A stretch of DNA of 64,000 bases from Trichomonas vaginalis G3. Lineage: Eukaryota > Parabasalia > Trichomonadida > Trichomonadidae. The translations under genes were made by a program, and so were the position numbers. Below are positions 20,108-31,197 of the stretch, one piece after another. A model generated the notes under the pieces. It had not been told where the DNA came from, ran no database searches, and saw only the letters and a program-made list of their open reading frames with translations. The first letter of the stretch is position 1. Every line of letters begins with the position of its first letter. The stretch spans positions 31,015,896 to 31,079,895 of the forward strand of contig NC_067206.1 of assembly GCF_026262505.1 (NCBI RefSeq). The letters are read 5' to 3'.

Positions 20108-21430
20108 TTATATTATATTGTCTTGGATGAAACGACGGATAATCTCGATGTCATCGTTTTTAAGTAACTCAACAACATCTTCGAATCCACTTTTTCCGAT
20201 AGATACAATAATCTTTGAGAGAACCATCCTCTTCTGCCATGAGCCGCGTGTAAGTCTTTCAACCATTGTAGCCTTGATGTTCTTTGACTGCTTCAACAAG
20301 GCAATCCAGAGGTTGACAGATTCACCTCTGATATATCCGGTTGAATCTTCAGAGAATATCTCGGCAATGCGGCAGAGTGATGAGCCAAGCTCAGGAACGA
20401 ATTCCTCGCATTGCTTGAGAATGGCAAATCTTGTTCTCCAGTCGGAAATTCTTGATGGGTCTAAAAGTTCAAGAAAATCTGTTTTGTTCTGGAACCTTTC
20501 TGAGAATGAGTGGATTCTCCAAGCGAATGGAGAAAATGTCATGAGTTCACTGGCAGCTTTGATATATAGGTATTCTTCGCTGTCAATGTCGGCTGTTTTA
20601 ACGGTTTCAAGGAGTGCGAGGGCTGCATCGTTCTTATCAATCTTCATTGCTTCAACAAATGCGTCGTAAAGTTGGCCAAAATTATTTGCCTTGACAACAT
20701 TTGGAAAGCTTGGAAAAGCGTCGCGTACAGTATTCTGGTTAACTAAAAACTTTTTGTAAACGTTAACGAGATGTGGCGCCACGGAACCGATAATTGAGGC
20801 AACAGATTGTTGTACGCAAATTTCGGTGTCTTCTGAAGCATCAACGAGTAACTTATCAAGAGAGGAGTCTTGGCAGTTGATAAATGATATGCTAAGAATA
20901 GCAGCAGCACGAATATTTGGGTGGTCGTCATTGGCCAACGCGGATATGTAAGGAAAAATGTTCTGAGAGTCACAAACTATAGGGATAAGACGAGTTGTAA
21001 GATATCTAAGCTTTGGATCTTGAGAACTATAATACTTTTCTATGATTTCTGTTGTAAAGTCATCACGATAGTCTGAAGGAATCGAGGCACAAATTTCTTC
21101 GGCGAGCTGGGTTATATCCAATACCTTACGCTGAGATCCTGTCTGAATTGTGGAGATGATTACGGAAAATATTTCGGTTCTCATAAGGTGCTCCCCCAAA
21201 TCATAGAATTTTTCGAATATTTGATGTGAAGCATCTAATATGCTAGCAAACATAGACTTTTTGTCGTCTCGAATTGCTGATTTGATCATTGGGAGTATAT
21301 TGGCTTCGAAAATTTCAAGCTGGATATCTTCGTCTTTCTTGATGAGAGAGAAGGGATTGCTTGAGAAATCGCAATCCAGAGTGATATTCATGTTTGTAAA
21401 TCTTGGATGATACTCCTCAACTCCAAACAT
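20108..21430 (-). CDS. HEAT-repeat protein, PP2A scaffold-like
   Basis: 440 residues made of helical pairs of about 38 residues, for example PKLRYLTTRLIPIVCDSQNI, HPNIRAAAILSISFINCQDS, TEICVQQSVASIIGSVAPHL, GYIRGESVNLWIALLKQ. The pattern of two helices with a conserved Asp-Val/Ile and Arg resembles the A (scaffold) subunit of protein phosphatase 2A and the PP4R1 family, though it is shorter than the usual 15-repeat PR65. It probably acts as a cytosolic protein-binding scaffold. Its 3' end faces the EF-hand gene, leaving only about 80 bases between the two stop codons. Confidence 0.65.
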   Translation of the reverse strand: MFGVEEYHPRFTNMNITLDCDFSSNPFSLIKKDEDIQLEIFEANILPMIKSAIRDDKKSMFASILDASHQIFEKFYDLGEHLMRTEIFSVIISTIQTGSQRKVLDITQLAEEICASIPSDYRDDFTTEIIEKYYSSQDPKLRYLTTRLIPIVCDSQNIFPYISALANDDHPNIRAAAILSISFINCQDSSLDKLLVDASEDTEICVQQSVASIIGSVAPHLVNVYKKFLVNQNTVRDAFPSFPNVVKANNFGQLYDAFVEAMKIDKNDAALALLETVKTADIDSEEYLYIKAASELMTFSPFAWRIHSFSERFQNKTDFLELLDPSRISDWRTRFAILKQCEEFVPELGSSLCRIAEIFSEDSTGYIRGESVNLWIALLKQSKNIKATMVERLTRGSWQKRMVLSKIIVSIGKSGFEDVVELLKNDDIEIIRRFIQDNII

Positions 21431-22993
21431 GATAAATTTTTATGAAAAAAATTTTCAATGTCCAATCAAAACGATCAATAGAAATATAATGTTCTATATC
21501 ATGAATAGATAAGTAATGATATTCATAAAATTTAATAACGTTCCGAAGAATCTTCTGAAAATGATTTTTGATACAGGTTTTATCAATCAGCCAAAATAAA
21601 GTTGCTACATTTTTTGCGTTATTAATAAATAACTTGGAATATTATTTTATCCAATAACTGATTGGTATTCAAAAAATTCAAAGTAGCGCTATGAAAATAG
21701 TCTATCCCCTCTCTTGAAAAATTAAGGGGGTTATTGGCCATTTTCCTAATATTGTTCACTATTATATAACAAAGCAAAATATCAAAGTAAACTTGCTTAC
21801 AAAAATTGTTTCAACCATTCATAAAAAGATCAGACAATATCAGAAAAGTTATATGGCTCTGCATTTGATAAATATATTTCTTATAAGGGCTTATACTAAA
21901 ATATTCTATTTATCCTGCTAAATAATGATGATTGGAGAAAATTTTGAATTCACCGTGGATGTACCGAACAGCCAATCTAGTAGACCCGCATAATCTTCAT
22001 GTTTTAGCTGATATTATTCATCAACATTTTTTAATAAATTTTTATATTTGGCTTCTTCACCATTAAAATATCAGCGAATTCAACTCTATATGATTGGAAC
22101 AAGAAATACATAGAATACCTATTTGTTTGGTTCCATAAATCCATCAACTGATTCTAAGTTTGATGGGGAACGGAATATTTTTTGCCGTTTTGGAGACTAC
22201 CTTCAAATATATAATCACTATGTGTAACTGATCTATTGCAAGAAATATAAACTGTCTTTCTTCACTTTTATTTTTTTCAAATTATTTTAACAGCTCAAAC
22301 GAGGCAAATGATTTGTGAATTATTATTGATATCTAACATATATAGTAATTATCCAATAATATCACGAAATTGCTTTTATTTTTTTGGCCATTGCCATGTA
22401 AATCCAATTTTAGTTCTATTGTGTCCATACACATCTCAAATGCATGAATATCAGCTTAATTTAAAATACATGCCAAAATATTCGCCCTTCAGTTCGTTGT
22501 GTACATAAATTTTCCGTATCTTTCAGAAAACATCTTTCAATTTTGAGTGATGACGGAATAGTTCATAAATGTCATTTTTGATATTCGCTTGACATCATGT
22601 ATCGGAATAATATGACGGGAATGTGTTGAATATGAAAATCTCTGGAAAACAGGATCATCTCAGAATAAGAGTTTTTTGATATTCGCAATTGTGGTCGTCA
22701 TTCTCTAGAATCAATGGTACTAATGACATTCATAGTGTTTTTATTGTCCAACTCACATGAAATTCATTTGCCAGCCCTGTAAATATATACGCCAAAATTC
22801 AAAGTTAAATATACTCATAATGTTTGGTATATTTGACTTATACTAATGTATCTGAATCGTTTTTAGCAGATAAATAATGATATTTCCCATTATAGCATCA
22901 AAGATTTTTCTGAATCAAAGGGAAAATCTTGCAATTTTTGAGTTTCAACCAAAAATATAAGTTAAATTTCAATACAATGTTTAGAATATTCAA
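21431..22993. other. 1.56-kb intergenic stretch, nothing recognised
   Basis: AT-rich, with only scattered short frames on either strand and no strong repeats or palindromes. It should contain the promoter of the HEAT gene at its left edge. Confidence 0.5.
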
Positions 22994-24646
22994 TTAAACT
23001 TCAATTCCATACACTTTGTTTGTGCAAAGTTTGAGATATTTCGCAGCTTCATCAGCATCCTGTTCAACTCCTTCACCACGCATGAGCATTAATCCATAAT
23101 AATACTGAGCAAGCTCCTTTCCTGAATCGGCAGCTTTCTTCATCCACTCAGCTGCTTCCTCTAAATCAGGGGGAACACCTACACCCCCCTCTCTAAGTAA
23201 TTTACCAAGGGCTAACATCGCTTTGACTTCTCCAAGCTCCGCAGCCCTTGCGAAATATTCCCTGGCCTCTCTGTCATCCTTTTCTACGCCATCGCCTTTG
23301 ATCAACATTGTACCGTAATTAAACATTGCTTCTTTAACGTTTGCATCAGCAGCTGCCTTATAATACGAAGCAGCGCTGGCTTTGTCTTCACGAATACCGT
23401 TACCTTTGTCCAAAGCAAGTGCGAAATTGTACTGAGCTGGGGCAAATTCGTTATCTGCAGCTCTACGATAGTATTGAACGGCCATTTCAGGGTTTTTCTC
23501 AACGCTGATACCGTTGTTAAGGTAGTATCCATATGTAAACATGGCTGGAGCGTATCCTCCGTCTGCAGCTAATCTCATGTATTTCGCTCCATGAACTGTG
23601 TCTGCTGCCAATACTCCGGGGACTCCGTCGCAAAGGAGTTTTCCGTATGTATATTGAGCTGGGAAGAAGTGGTTATCAGCTGCGGATTTGATAAAGCGAA
23701 TTCCTTCTTCTTTGTCTGTATATCCTGCATCACCTGTGAATATGAGGTTTCCGTAATGGAACATGGCCTCTACGATTCTTCTTTCTGCACATTCTTTGAA
23801 ATATTTTGTTGCTTCTGGGAGATCTACGTCTACGCCAACGCCATCTTTAAGTACCATCGCATATTTGAACATTGATGGTAAGTAACCTTTCTTTGCGGAA
23901 TTTTCGTAGTATGGAATGGCATCTTCGATTTCTTCATCAGGAACTTCGTTGTTCATAATCATTTCTGCATATGTATATTCTGCTGGTGTGAATTCTTTAT
24001 CAGCAGCTGTCTTAATGAATTTAATTGCATGTTTTGAATTTGGATTTATTCCTTCTCCTTTTTTAAGCATCATTCCATATTCATAGCATGATGCAGCATG
24101 CTTCAAATCAGCTGTTGACTTGAAGTATCTTGCAGAAGCAAAGAGATCTTTGTCCATAAATAATCCATGCTTTGCTGCGATACCAAGACCGTATCCAGCA
24201 TATATGCATCCTTCCTTATATGCGTTATTATAAAGTTTAACTGCTTTGTCAGCATTTTGTGTCACACCTTTTCCGGTGAATAAGATATTTGCAAAGTTAT
24301 TTTGAGCTTCCGGAAGACCTTGTTGGGAAGCAATGTCGAAATAATGTGTAGCAGCGAATAAATCGGTTTTAACTTCTTCGCCTGCCAAATACAAAGCTCC
24401 TAAATTGAAAGTTGCAAATGGATTATTAAGTTTCTGTGACTTAATTAAGAGCTCTAAAGCTTTTTTAACATCTTTCTTGAAGTAACGACCATTTATTAAT
24501 AAAATTGCCATGTTATTCCATGCAGCACTATCTTCTTTTTCAGCCATTTCCCTTATTTTATTTGCATTATCTTTATTTGTAGGCAATGTTATAGCTGAAT
24601 CAGGAATAAGCTCTGTAATATACGGTGGATCGATCTCTTCAGTCAT
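22994..24646 (-). CDS. Sel1-repeat protein
   Basis: 550 residues almost entirely of about 13-14 tandem Sel1-like repeats (36 residues each; units such as NPFATFNLGALYLAGEEVKT, EAMFNYGTMLIKGDGVEKDD, ELAQYYYGLMLMRGEGVEQD). No signal peptide is seen, unlike secreted or ER SEL1L. Sel1 repeats form an alpha-solenoid that binds partner proteins; in protists such proteins are linked to chitin-synthase regulation and protein quality control. The exact role is unknown. The frame is intact from ATG 24646 to stop. Confidence 0.85.
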   Translation of the reverse strand: MTEEIDPPYITELIPDSAITLPTNKDNANKIREMAEKEDSAAWNNMAILLINGRYFKKDVKKALELLIKSQKLNNPFATFNLGALYLAGEEVKTDLFAATHYFDIASQQGLPEAQNNFANILFTGKGVTQNADKAVKLYNNAYKEGCIYAGYGLGIAAKHGLFMDKDLFASARYFKSTADLKHAASCYEYGMMLKKGEGINPNSKHAIKFIKTAADKEFTPAEYTYAEMIMNNEVPDEEIEDAIPYYENSAKKGYLPSMFKYAMVLKDGVGVDVDLPEATKYFKECAERRIVEAMFHYGNLIFTGDAGYTDKEEGIRFIKSAADNHFFPAQYTYGKLLCDGVPGVLAADTVHGAKYMRLAADGGYAPAMFTYGYYLNNGISVEKNPEMAVQYYRRAADNEFAPAQYNFALALDKGNGIREDKASAASYYKAAADANVKEAMFNYGTMLIKGDGVEKDDREAREYFARAAELGEVKAMLALGKLLREGGVGVPPDLEEAAEWMKKAADSGKELAQYYYGLMLMRGEGVEQDADEAAKYLKLCTNKVYGIEV

Positions 24647-25116
24647 AACTAATTCTGTTTATTGTAAAAAAAATCTCTTTGCGTTAGAAAATGTAAAATA
24701 TCTTAAATTGGCTCTTTTTGTCTGATATAGACTCTTCATGAGATATGCTAAAGAATTTGCCATATAATGTACTGCATATCTCTTGTATTTTTTTTTGTAA
24801 AGTGTTTACATTGTCAAAAGTTAGATGGGTTAAAGTTCAATATAATTGTGCATTGAATTGTTTCGGCGAATGGTTTTGCTATTTTTGAATCGCTGATGAT
24901 TTATATTGTTCACAAAGGGTTACGATAAAAAAATAAACGCGTAAAATTAACCATCAAATTGAATGGAAAAACCGTTCGATCATCATTCAAATTCGATTGC
25001 ATGATTGTTAGTATAAGGAAACTATATATTATAAAGATATTAGCATGAGGGGATTTTAAAAAATTTTATTTGAAAAAGTGGTTATTTGAGTTGCTTTTGA
25101 ATTTTAAAAATTCATA
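24647..25116. other. divergent promoter region
   Basis: It lies between the minus-strand Sel1 gene and the plus-strand transporter. TTCATAATG at 25111-25119 puts an initiator-like TCA only a few bases before the transporter ATG. Nothing else was recognised. Confidence 0.4.
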
Positions 25117-26382
25117 ATGTCAATTGATACACCCCTTATCGATAAAGAAGAAACCTCAACAGTTACTGAAGAGTCCACTTATACAGGTTTCATCGAGTCT
25201 TCATTCAATATGATCAATACTTGCTTAGGCGCAGGCATCTTATCTATCTCGAACTCTTTCACATTCTGCGGACTTATTCCATCGACGATCACCCTTTCAT
25301 TGAGTGCTCTCTTCTCATACATATCTGCTCACATGATCATCAAAATGCACACCCTTTGCGGAATAAATTCGTTCATGGAACTATCAGTCAAGATTGGAAA
25401 ATTTGGAAAAATACTCACTGACATCTCCGTTATCCTGTTCTGTTATTCTTGCATGATTGCTTACGTTATTATGAGCGTTGAAATTCTCCAAAGTTGGTTC
25501 ATGCTGGCAGGTCTCAACCTCAAAAGTTTCTGGCGTCGTACAGTTACAGTTATTGTTTTCTGCTTTGGACTTCCATTCATGTTAACGATTCCACGCAATA
25601 TTAAGTTCCTTTCATCAATTTCATTCTTCTGCGTTATCGCCGTACTTATGTATTTCGTTGGATTGGTTTACAAAGGAATTGCCGTTTTACCAAAAGATGG
25701 AATTCATCCAACAACTGAAACATACAGATTCAATATGGGCATATTTAACTGCATCGCTGTCCATTTCTTATGTTTCTCCGTTTCTTGCCTCATTATTCCA
25801 GTCGTAAAAGTAATGAGACCAAATATGGGACATAGAAGCTTCACTTAGGGCTTGAACTACTTCGTTTGCTACTTGATTGCCCTTATTCCTGCGGTTATTG
25901 GCTATCTTATGTTTGGACAGACATCTCAGCCACTTATTCTTAATAACTTTGAAGATTCAGACCTTCTCTTCATCATTATTAGAATTGCTTGCTTCATCGT
26001 TCTCGTTGCGACATATCCAATTGTAGGTTTGACCTTACTCACCAATTGGTCAACACTTATCTACAAGACTGAAGAGCACTTAGAGCTTCCTTGGACAAAG
26101 CGAGGTGTTCTTTATATCCTTGAGAACGGTTTGCCCCTTTTGCTTGGCATTTTCTTGCCAAATGTCAGACCAGCTTTATCTATTGGTGGAGCGTTTGGAG
26201 GAGGAATCACAAATTTCTTCCTTCCACCACTCATGTACATATTTGTCTACCAAAAGACAAAGAAAGACGTGATGTTCTGGGTTATGGCATTCTTCTCCGG
26301 ACTCGGACTCGTTTTTGCAGGAATTTCTACATACGAGTCTGTTATTGATGCTATCAATGCATTCAAGAGTCAGTCAATATAA
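25117..26382 (+). pseudogene. AAAP-family amino-acid transporter with one in-frame TAG
   Basis: The 421-codon frame covers a full amino acid/auxin permease-like transporter with about 11 membrane segments. It opens with the family hallmark SFNMINTCLGAGILSISNSF (helix 1) and continues through GLTLLTNWSTLIY to IGGAFGGGITNFFLPP near the C-terminus. TAG at 25846-25848 lies after the sixth or seventh helix, between GHRSFT and GLNYFVCYLIALIP, with the frame unchanged on both sides. A product stopped there (243 residues) could not transport. The family carries neutral or cationic amino acids across plasma or lysosomal membranes. A young pseudogene is the simplest reading. Confidence 0.82.
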
Positions 26383-26534
26383 TTGTTTCTTTTTATATTG
26401 TGATTATATAAATATTATATTAATTCGGGATATCTTATTCTAATGAAAATTCCTACAAATCCAAAACAAAACAAGCTAATTAACATATAAATTTTAATAA
26501 ACAATATATTCAAACAAAAAAATAAAGTAATTTT

Positions 26535-27929
26535 CTATAATTTCCTATGGAAAGATTGTTGGTTTGATTTGACCTTTGGTTGGATGATCTTCTTACTATG
26601 TATTATCGAGTTTACCTTCTTATCTTTCGGAGTATTTTCGCTAGATGAATGTGGTGATCGCTCTGACTGTTGCTGTTGGCAATTAATCATAATTGGCTTA
26701 TAAGTTGAAGGTATTTCTCTTGGAAGATTCCAACAATTTCCAATTTCAGAAGGAAGAGACATTGAAAGTTCGTAAACTGCATTCCATTGGCTTCTTTCTG
26801 GTGAAGGATTAGGGAATACGTGCACAAACTTTGTATTTCTTTCTGCATTTTGTCTTTTATTTAGGGAATCTTCTCCGATATTCTTATGTTTGGAGATATA
26901 AATCTTCCATGAGTCATTATGTATTGGATGCTTCATTTGTCTAACGGCTTCTTCAGCGCTTTGGTGTGGAAATGCGATGGACATCAGTTCTTTAAGCATT
27001 TTTATCTTTAGATTCTTTTCTGCCTGTGTTCCGTACTCAAGTGATGGTCTGTAGTTGACTTCCAATATCCATGGTTTCAAATTTTCATCCAATAAAACAT
27101 CAAAACCGAGAAGTTGGAAGCAGCGGGGGTAACCGATCATTGGACATTGATATCTAGATCCATTCATGATGAAAGGAGCAGCAGAAAGAACTGTGAGCGC
27201 CATCGCATTTTCGATATCAAGCCAGAGCTTATCGATATTAGCGCCTTTGCGTTTGAGATCTGCAAATACATCTGAAACTATATGTGTAATTGATTCTGCT
27301 GTAACAGATGGATTTTTGATATTTACAGCAGTATTTGTCAATTGACCGAATTGGTTGCCAGAATTTGCTGGAGCTGAGCAAAACCTTGCAATGCCATCAT
27401 GGTACACATAGATTTCAGGCTTTTCTGCAGCAATTACTAAGCAATAAATTCTCAAATCAAATTTATATCCATCAATAAGATATGAATTCTTGTATTCTTG
27501 AGCTACTGATAGATGGTTTGTCACTTGGTACTGATCGCTTGGATTTATTACTACGATTCCCTGTCCAAGGGCGCCATTATCAGGTTTTACAATGTAAGTC
27601 TTGTTGTGTTTATTAACCTGGGACATAAACGGTTCTTTCTGAAGAGGTAAAATATAACTTTTAGGGAGAAAAGTGAAATTACTCGGGAAAAATTTTTGAA
27701 TTCTTTGAACTGCTCGAACGAAAGGTGCTTTCCTGCAAATTATGTTTACGTTTGGAAGTCTGTTGACAACTTGCCATGGCGTTAACGATCGAAAATAATC
27801 TTGATCTTTTATTGTATCCCACCAAACGCAAATAGCATCATTGTCATTTTCTTTGTATGGAATACCTAGTTCTTGCATAGCTATCCTAACAACTTCATAG
27901 AACGAGTGTCCAGAAGTTGAAGAAAGCAT
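26535..27929 (-). CDS. tubulin-tyrosine ligase-like (TTLL) polyglutamylase
   Basis: 464 residues. The ATP-grasp core is clear: KTYIVKPDNGALGQGIVVI (nucleotide lysine and glycine loop), DGYKFDLRIYCLV, QLTNTAVNIKN where TTLLs have LTN, and FDVLLDENLKPWILEVNYRPSLEYGT with the metal-binding Asp/Glu/Asn. The DLRxY and EVNxxPSL motifs are those of TTLL glutamylases rather than the founding ligase. A basic, Ser/Gln-rich tail (about residues 370-464) may bind microtubules. It would add glutamates to tubulin tails in flagella and the axostyle. The family assignment is firm; the glutamylase versus glycylase choice is inference. Confidence 0.88.
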   Translation of the reverse strand: MLSSTSGHSFYEVVRIAMQELGIPYKENDNDAICVWWDTIKDQDYFRSLTPWQVVNRLPNVNIICRKAPFVRAVQRIQKFFPSNFTFLPKSYILPLQKEPFMSQVNKHNKTYIVKPDNGALGQGIVVINPSDQYQVTNHLSVAQEYKNSYLIDGYKFDLRIYCLVIAAEKPEIYVYHDGIARFCSAPANSGNQFGQLTNTAVNIKNPSVTAESITHIVSDVFADLKRKGANIDKLWLDIENAMALTVLSAAPFIMNGSRYQCPMIGYPRCFQLLGFDVLLDENLKPWILEVNYRPSLEYGTQAEKNLKIKMLKELMSIAFPHQSAEEAVRQMKHPIHNDSWKIYISKHKNIGEDSLNKRQNAERNTKFVHVFPNPSPERSQWNAVYELSMSLPSEIGNCWNLPREIPSTYKPIMINCQQQQSERSPHSSSENTPKDKKVNSIIHSKKIIQPKVKSNQQSFHRKL

Positions 27930-28730
27930 TTCTCAAAGAAATTCTTTTGTACGTTACTAAATGCTTCAAAAAATTGCAAAGAGATTTTAGAACTATCAAA
28001 ACCAGTAAACAACAGTCCTTTGGATTCTCGAAGATACAACTTACTAATACCACCTAGTTCATGGATTCCTATTTGCAGTCTTTATGTATGGTGAGTTCAA
28101 TAAAAATTTTTAGAAATTATCGATATTTAAAATTCTTCTCTGATTTATATGTTCATCAGTTCGATAATTCCCATCAATTATTGTCTAAGTTAGTATTTTC
28201 AATAGAATTACTCCAAATTTTGTCAATATCCTAAATTAAACACTTTATTTCAATTGAAGCATTTGAAATATGATGTTTCAGATGTTGCTCTTCTTTTGTA
28301 CCTTTAAATATCTCGTGAGCCCCATGCGAGAAGTCTTCGATCGTAATCTGAGTTTATAAATGATGGAATTCCCGAGTTTTTCCATTCTTTTCTTGAAATA
28401 TAACCCTTGTTGATGAAAAGTTGTTACGACTGTAATGCTGATATCGATATTTTTCTTAATTTGGTTTTAAAATTTTGCGAAAACCCATATTTTTGGTCAT
28501 GAGTTCCTGATATATCATTGAATTTGGTCCCTATTTTTATAAAATCTTTGATGGGGTGTAAAATGAATTCCATTTTACAAGCGGATAACAAAACCATTTT
28601 TGAATTGAATTTTCAATTTCTGAAATTATTGATTTTATATTTTTGGTCTTCACAAGTAAAATAGAAATATTTCAACGAAATGTAAAACTATGCTCTTTCA
28701 CAAAATTTGCGGTTATGACAGTTCTATAAA
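27930..28730. other. intergenic, nothing recognised
   Basis: AT-rich gap between divergent genes, the TTLL gene to the left and a stop-interrupted gene to the right. No repeats or RNA genes were seen. Confidence 0.5.
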
Positions 28731-29285
28731 ATGAGTTTCATTGCTGAATATCAGCTTCCCCTAGCCAAAGCCAATATACTTCATATTAAGAGGAAAAACA
28801 GAGATATTGCAAAGTTCCGGAATGAATTAAAGGGCTTTGTCAATGAATCTAATTTTCAGATACAATACAACACTCCAAATGGAACATTCACACCAGATTG
28901 GGCAAAGACATAGAAAAAGAAAAATATTATTAAGGTCGATCTTCCAGAAAATGAAGAGGAAAGGTATTTCATAATGTATAACAACGCCAAACAATTTACA
29001 AGAATGGTACAAAAGGAGAAATTCATGGAAGCAGCTTTTTCGCGTGCTTATGATGATCCTCCTTCAAAGAGTGTTTATCTTTTCCAAGATTCTCTTACTA
29101 AAGAGAATGTTACTGACCTTCGAAACAGTACTATGTCTAAGTTATCTGAAGGGCATTCATCTGAAAAAGGAAGTGATGAATCTCAAGATTTGATCAAAAA
29201 GGAATGGTCAAAAGGAGAATTACCAAATGAACAGTTTGTTGATAAGATCAATCCGATAAATAGAGCAAGTATGGTTGCAAACTAA
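28731..29285 (+). pseudogene. unknown charged protein with one in-frame TAG
   Basis: ATG 28731 opens a frame that would give about 184 residues. TAG at 28911-28913 splits it after FTPDWAKT; KKKNIIKVDLPENEEERYFI follows in the same frame. Both parts are hydrophilic, Lys/Glu-rich and similar in composition, so they look like one gene. I recognise no domain. The C-terminal half is rich in Ser/Glu (SEGHSSEKGSDESQDL) and probably disordered. Confidence 0.5.
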
Positions 29286-29600
29286 TTTCAGCAAAAAAAA
29301 ATCAACATATTTCTTTTATTATTGAATTAATCATAGAATTACGATAGCAGGAAAGTTCTAGAGTTCTATCTTGATACAAATGTATTATTAATTTATATTG
29401 TTTTCGGTTTAATAAATAAATTTGTATATTCGAAATTTGGTTTTTTACCAAAATTTTTGTAACAATTACGATTGCTACGGTTTTCAACAAGGGAATTAGA
29501 TTCAGTTATATCAAATAGAAACAGATATTTATTGGAAATTTTTTCACTTTCAAATTTATGGAATTTTTACCGAATTTTTATATTTTTATTACCAAGAGAA

Positions 29601-30161
29601 ATGAGTCAAAACTATAAAGCAATCATGTTAGGTATCTCAAACGTAGGCAAGACATCAATCATCAACGCATTTCGGCCTTTAAATGATATTATTGAGCCCA
29701 CAGTGCGATATGATCTTTATCAGTTCTCCTGCAGCATTGATGGAAATGAATTTACTATAGGTCTTTGGGATATACCAGGACAGACGCAATATCGCCCAAT
29801 GACGCAAACATTCCTGAGAAATGTTGACGTTGCACTTATTGTTTATGATATAACATCAGAAGATTCATTTGATAACGTGAATGAAGATTATAAGCTTCTT
29901 ATACAAGAAACACCAAATCCTCATGTTTTTATTATTGGAAATAAGGTAGATTTGGAATCTGAACGAAGAGTTTTTGCAACTGTGGGAGAAAACTATGCGA
30001 ATCAAATTGGTGCTAAGTTTTTTGAAGTTAGTGCCTTGCATAATACGAATATTGTTGAATTATTTGATGCCTTGAAATTGGCTGCTTCTGGAATTGATAA
30101 GCCAATCACGGAGAGTATTAATCTTTCTAATACAAAAGAGAAAAAGAAAGGTTGCTGTTAA
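29601..30161 (+). CDS. Rab-like small GTPase
   Basis: 186 residues from ATG 29601; the frame opens further upstream without ATG. All GTPase boxes are present: GISNVGKTS (P-loop), Thr in EPTVRYD (switch I), WDIPGQ (switch II, where most Rabs have WDTAGQ), NKVD and SAL. It ends KEKKKGCC, a double-Cys geranylgeranylation signal typical of Rabs. Rabs direct vesicle traffic between endomembranes; trichomonads have a greatly expanded Rab set. The WDIPGQ change and short length point to a lineage-specific member that cannot be matched to a numbered Rab. Confidence 0.87.
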   Translation: MSQNYKAIMLGISNVGKTSIINAFRPLNDIIEPTVRYDLYQFSCSIDGNEFTIGLWDIPGQTQYRPMTQTFLRNVDVALIVYDITSEDSFDNVNEDYKLLIQETPNPHVFIIGNKVDLESERRVFATVGENYANQIGAKFFEVSALHNTNIVELFDALKLAASGIDKPITESINLSNTKEKKKGCC

Positions 30162-30648
30162 TAATTCCTTATTATTAATCTTATTTCGAAATTAAATTCT
30201 TTTTTTTCGGATTGTGTTTTTAAAATCATCATAATTTCATCAAACAACATTTTTAAACCTTATTTATAATAGAAATCAACACAATTTAGTGAATGAGGGA
30301 AAACAGATATGAGTGAGTGAAATGTAGTATTGATTCGTTGAAAAAAATATTAATGTAACAAGGATTTTGTTAAACACTAAAGAAATAAAAATTTATATCA
30401 TGATATTAAAAAATAAAATAAATAACTTTGATTGATTTATAATGAAACCAATCTTGTTTGCTGTAACATGTCAATTGTTAAAGGATAATTTGGTATTCAG
30501 CGATATGAATTTTAAAATTTGTTGGGAAAAGCATAAAAGCTTTGGGATGAAGATTATGAAGTACTTTTGTGGATGTTGATAATGGATTTGAATAGATAGT
30601 GAAAAGTAAGCAAATTTTGCTGGAAAACTCAAAGAAATTAGAAAAGAA
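30162..30648. other. intergenic between convergent genes
   Basis: AT-rich gap between two 3' ends, with no recognisable element. Confidence 0.45.
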
Positions 30649-31197
30649 TTAAACTTTCATAATGTCTGAGAGCTCTCTTGTAAGTTTAAGCTTTTCTTCG
30701 GATTCTTCTGGAGTTAATTTTCCCTTCATTTGCATTGATCTGAGTTCAAACTCAATTTCTGATTTTCTCCTAAGGAGAATGCCAGATCCTGAGTTTGATG
30801 AAGGTAAAACTGTTGTATTGTGGCGTTTCTCGACTTGAACGCCCGGATCGATGAATCCAAAGCTCAAAGAACGTGGATTTGGATTAGCTCGTCTTGACAT
30901 ATGTTGCATGATGTGTACTTTTAGTTTACCTTCAGTCATTGGTCGAACTCCTAATTCAGGAAGACGAAGTTCTTGCAGGAATGAAGACATGTAGTTTTCT
31001 TGTTCTCTTGTCGATTCTAAGTCCAGTGCATTATGAACTTCGAAAAGTTTCTGAAGTAATGAAAATTTGATGCAATCTGGAAGACTTGGATCTTCCCTAA
31101 TGAGTTTCATCTCTCTCCAAACTTCATGGATTTCGTTCTCCATCTGCAAGTGGTTGAAAAACAAAGTGGCATAATCCATATCTTGAGAGGTACTCAT
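30649..31197 (-). CDS. uncharacterised helical protein
   Basis: 182 residues, mostly charged helix (residues 1-75 and 135-180 look like coiled coil), with a basic Ser-rich middle. I do not recognise a family. Just upstream on the same strand another frame runs VWLEDLELNVTVAIDNK, then MSYFDRSKIRDPQYLSLLG, and stops at TGA overlapping this ATG (GGATGAG). That stretch looks like coding sequence in a shifted phase, so the true gene may be longer and broken by a one-base shift near 31198. Confidence 0.5.
   Translation of the reverse strand: MSTSQDMDYATLFFNHLQMENEIHEVWREMKLIREDPSLPDCIKFSLLQKLFEVHNALDLESTREQENYMSSFLQELRLPELGVRPMTEGKLKVHIMQHMSRRANPNPRSLSFGFIDPGVQVEKRHNTTVLPSSNSGSGILLRRKSEIEFELRSMQMKGKLTPEESEEKLKLTRELSDIMKV

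Noticed and set aside
20118-20669. 183-codon frame antisense to the HEAT gene
   Set aside because: It overlaps a clear HEAT protein on the other strand and its composition is that of a shadow frame.
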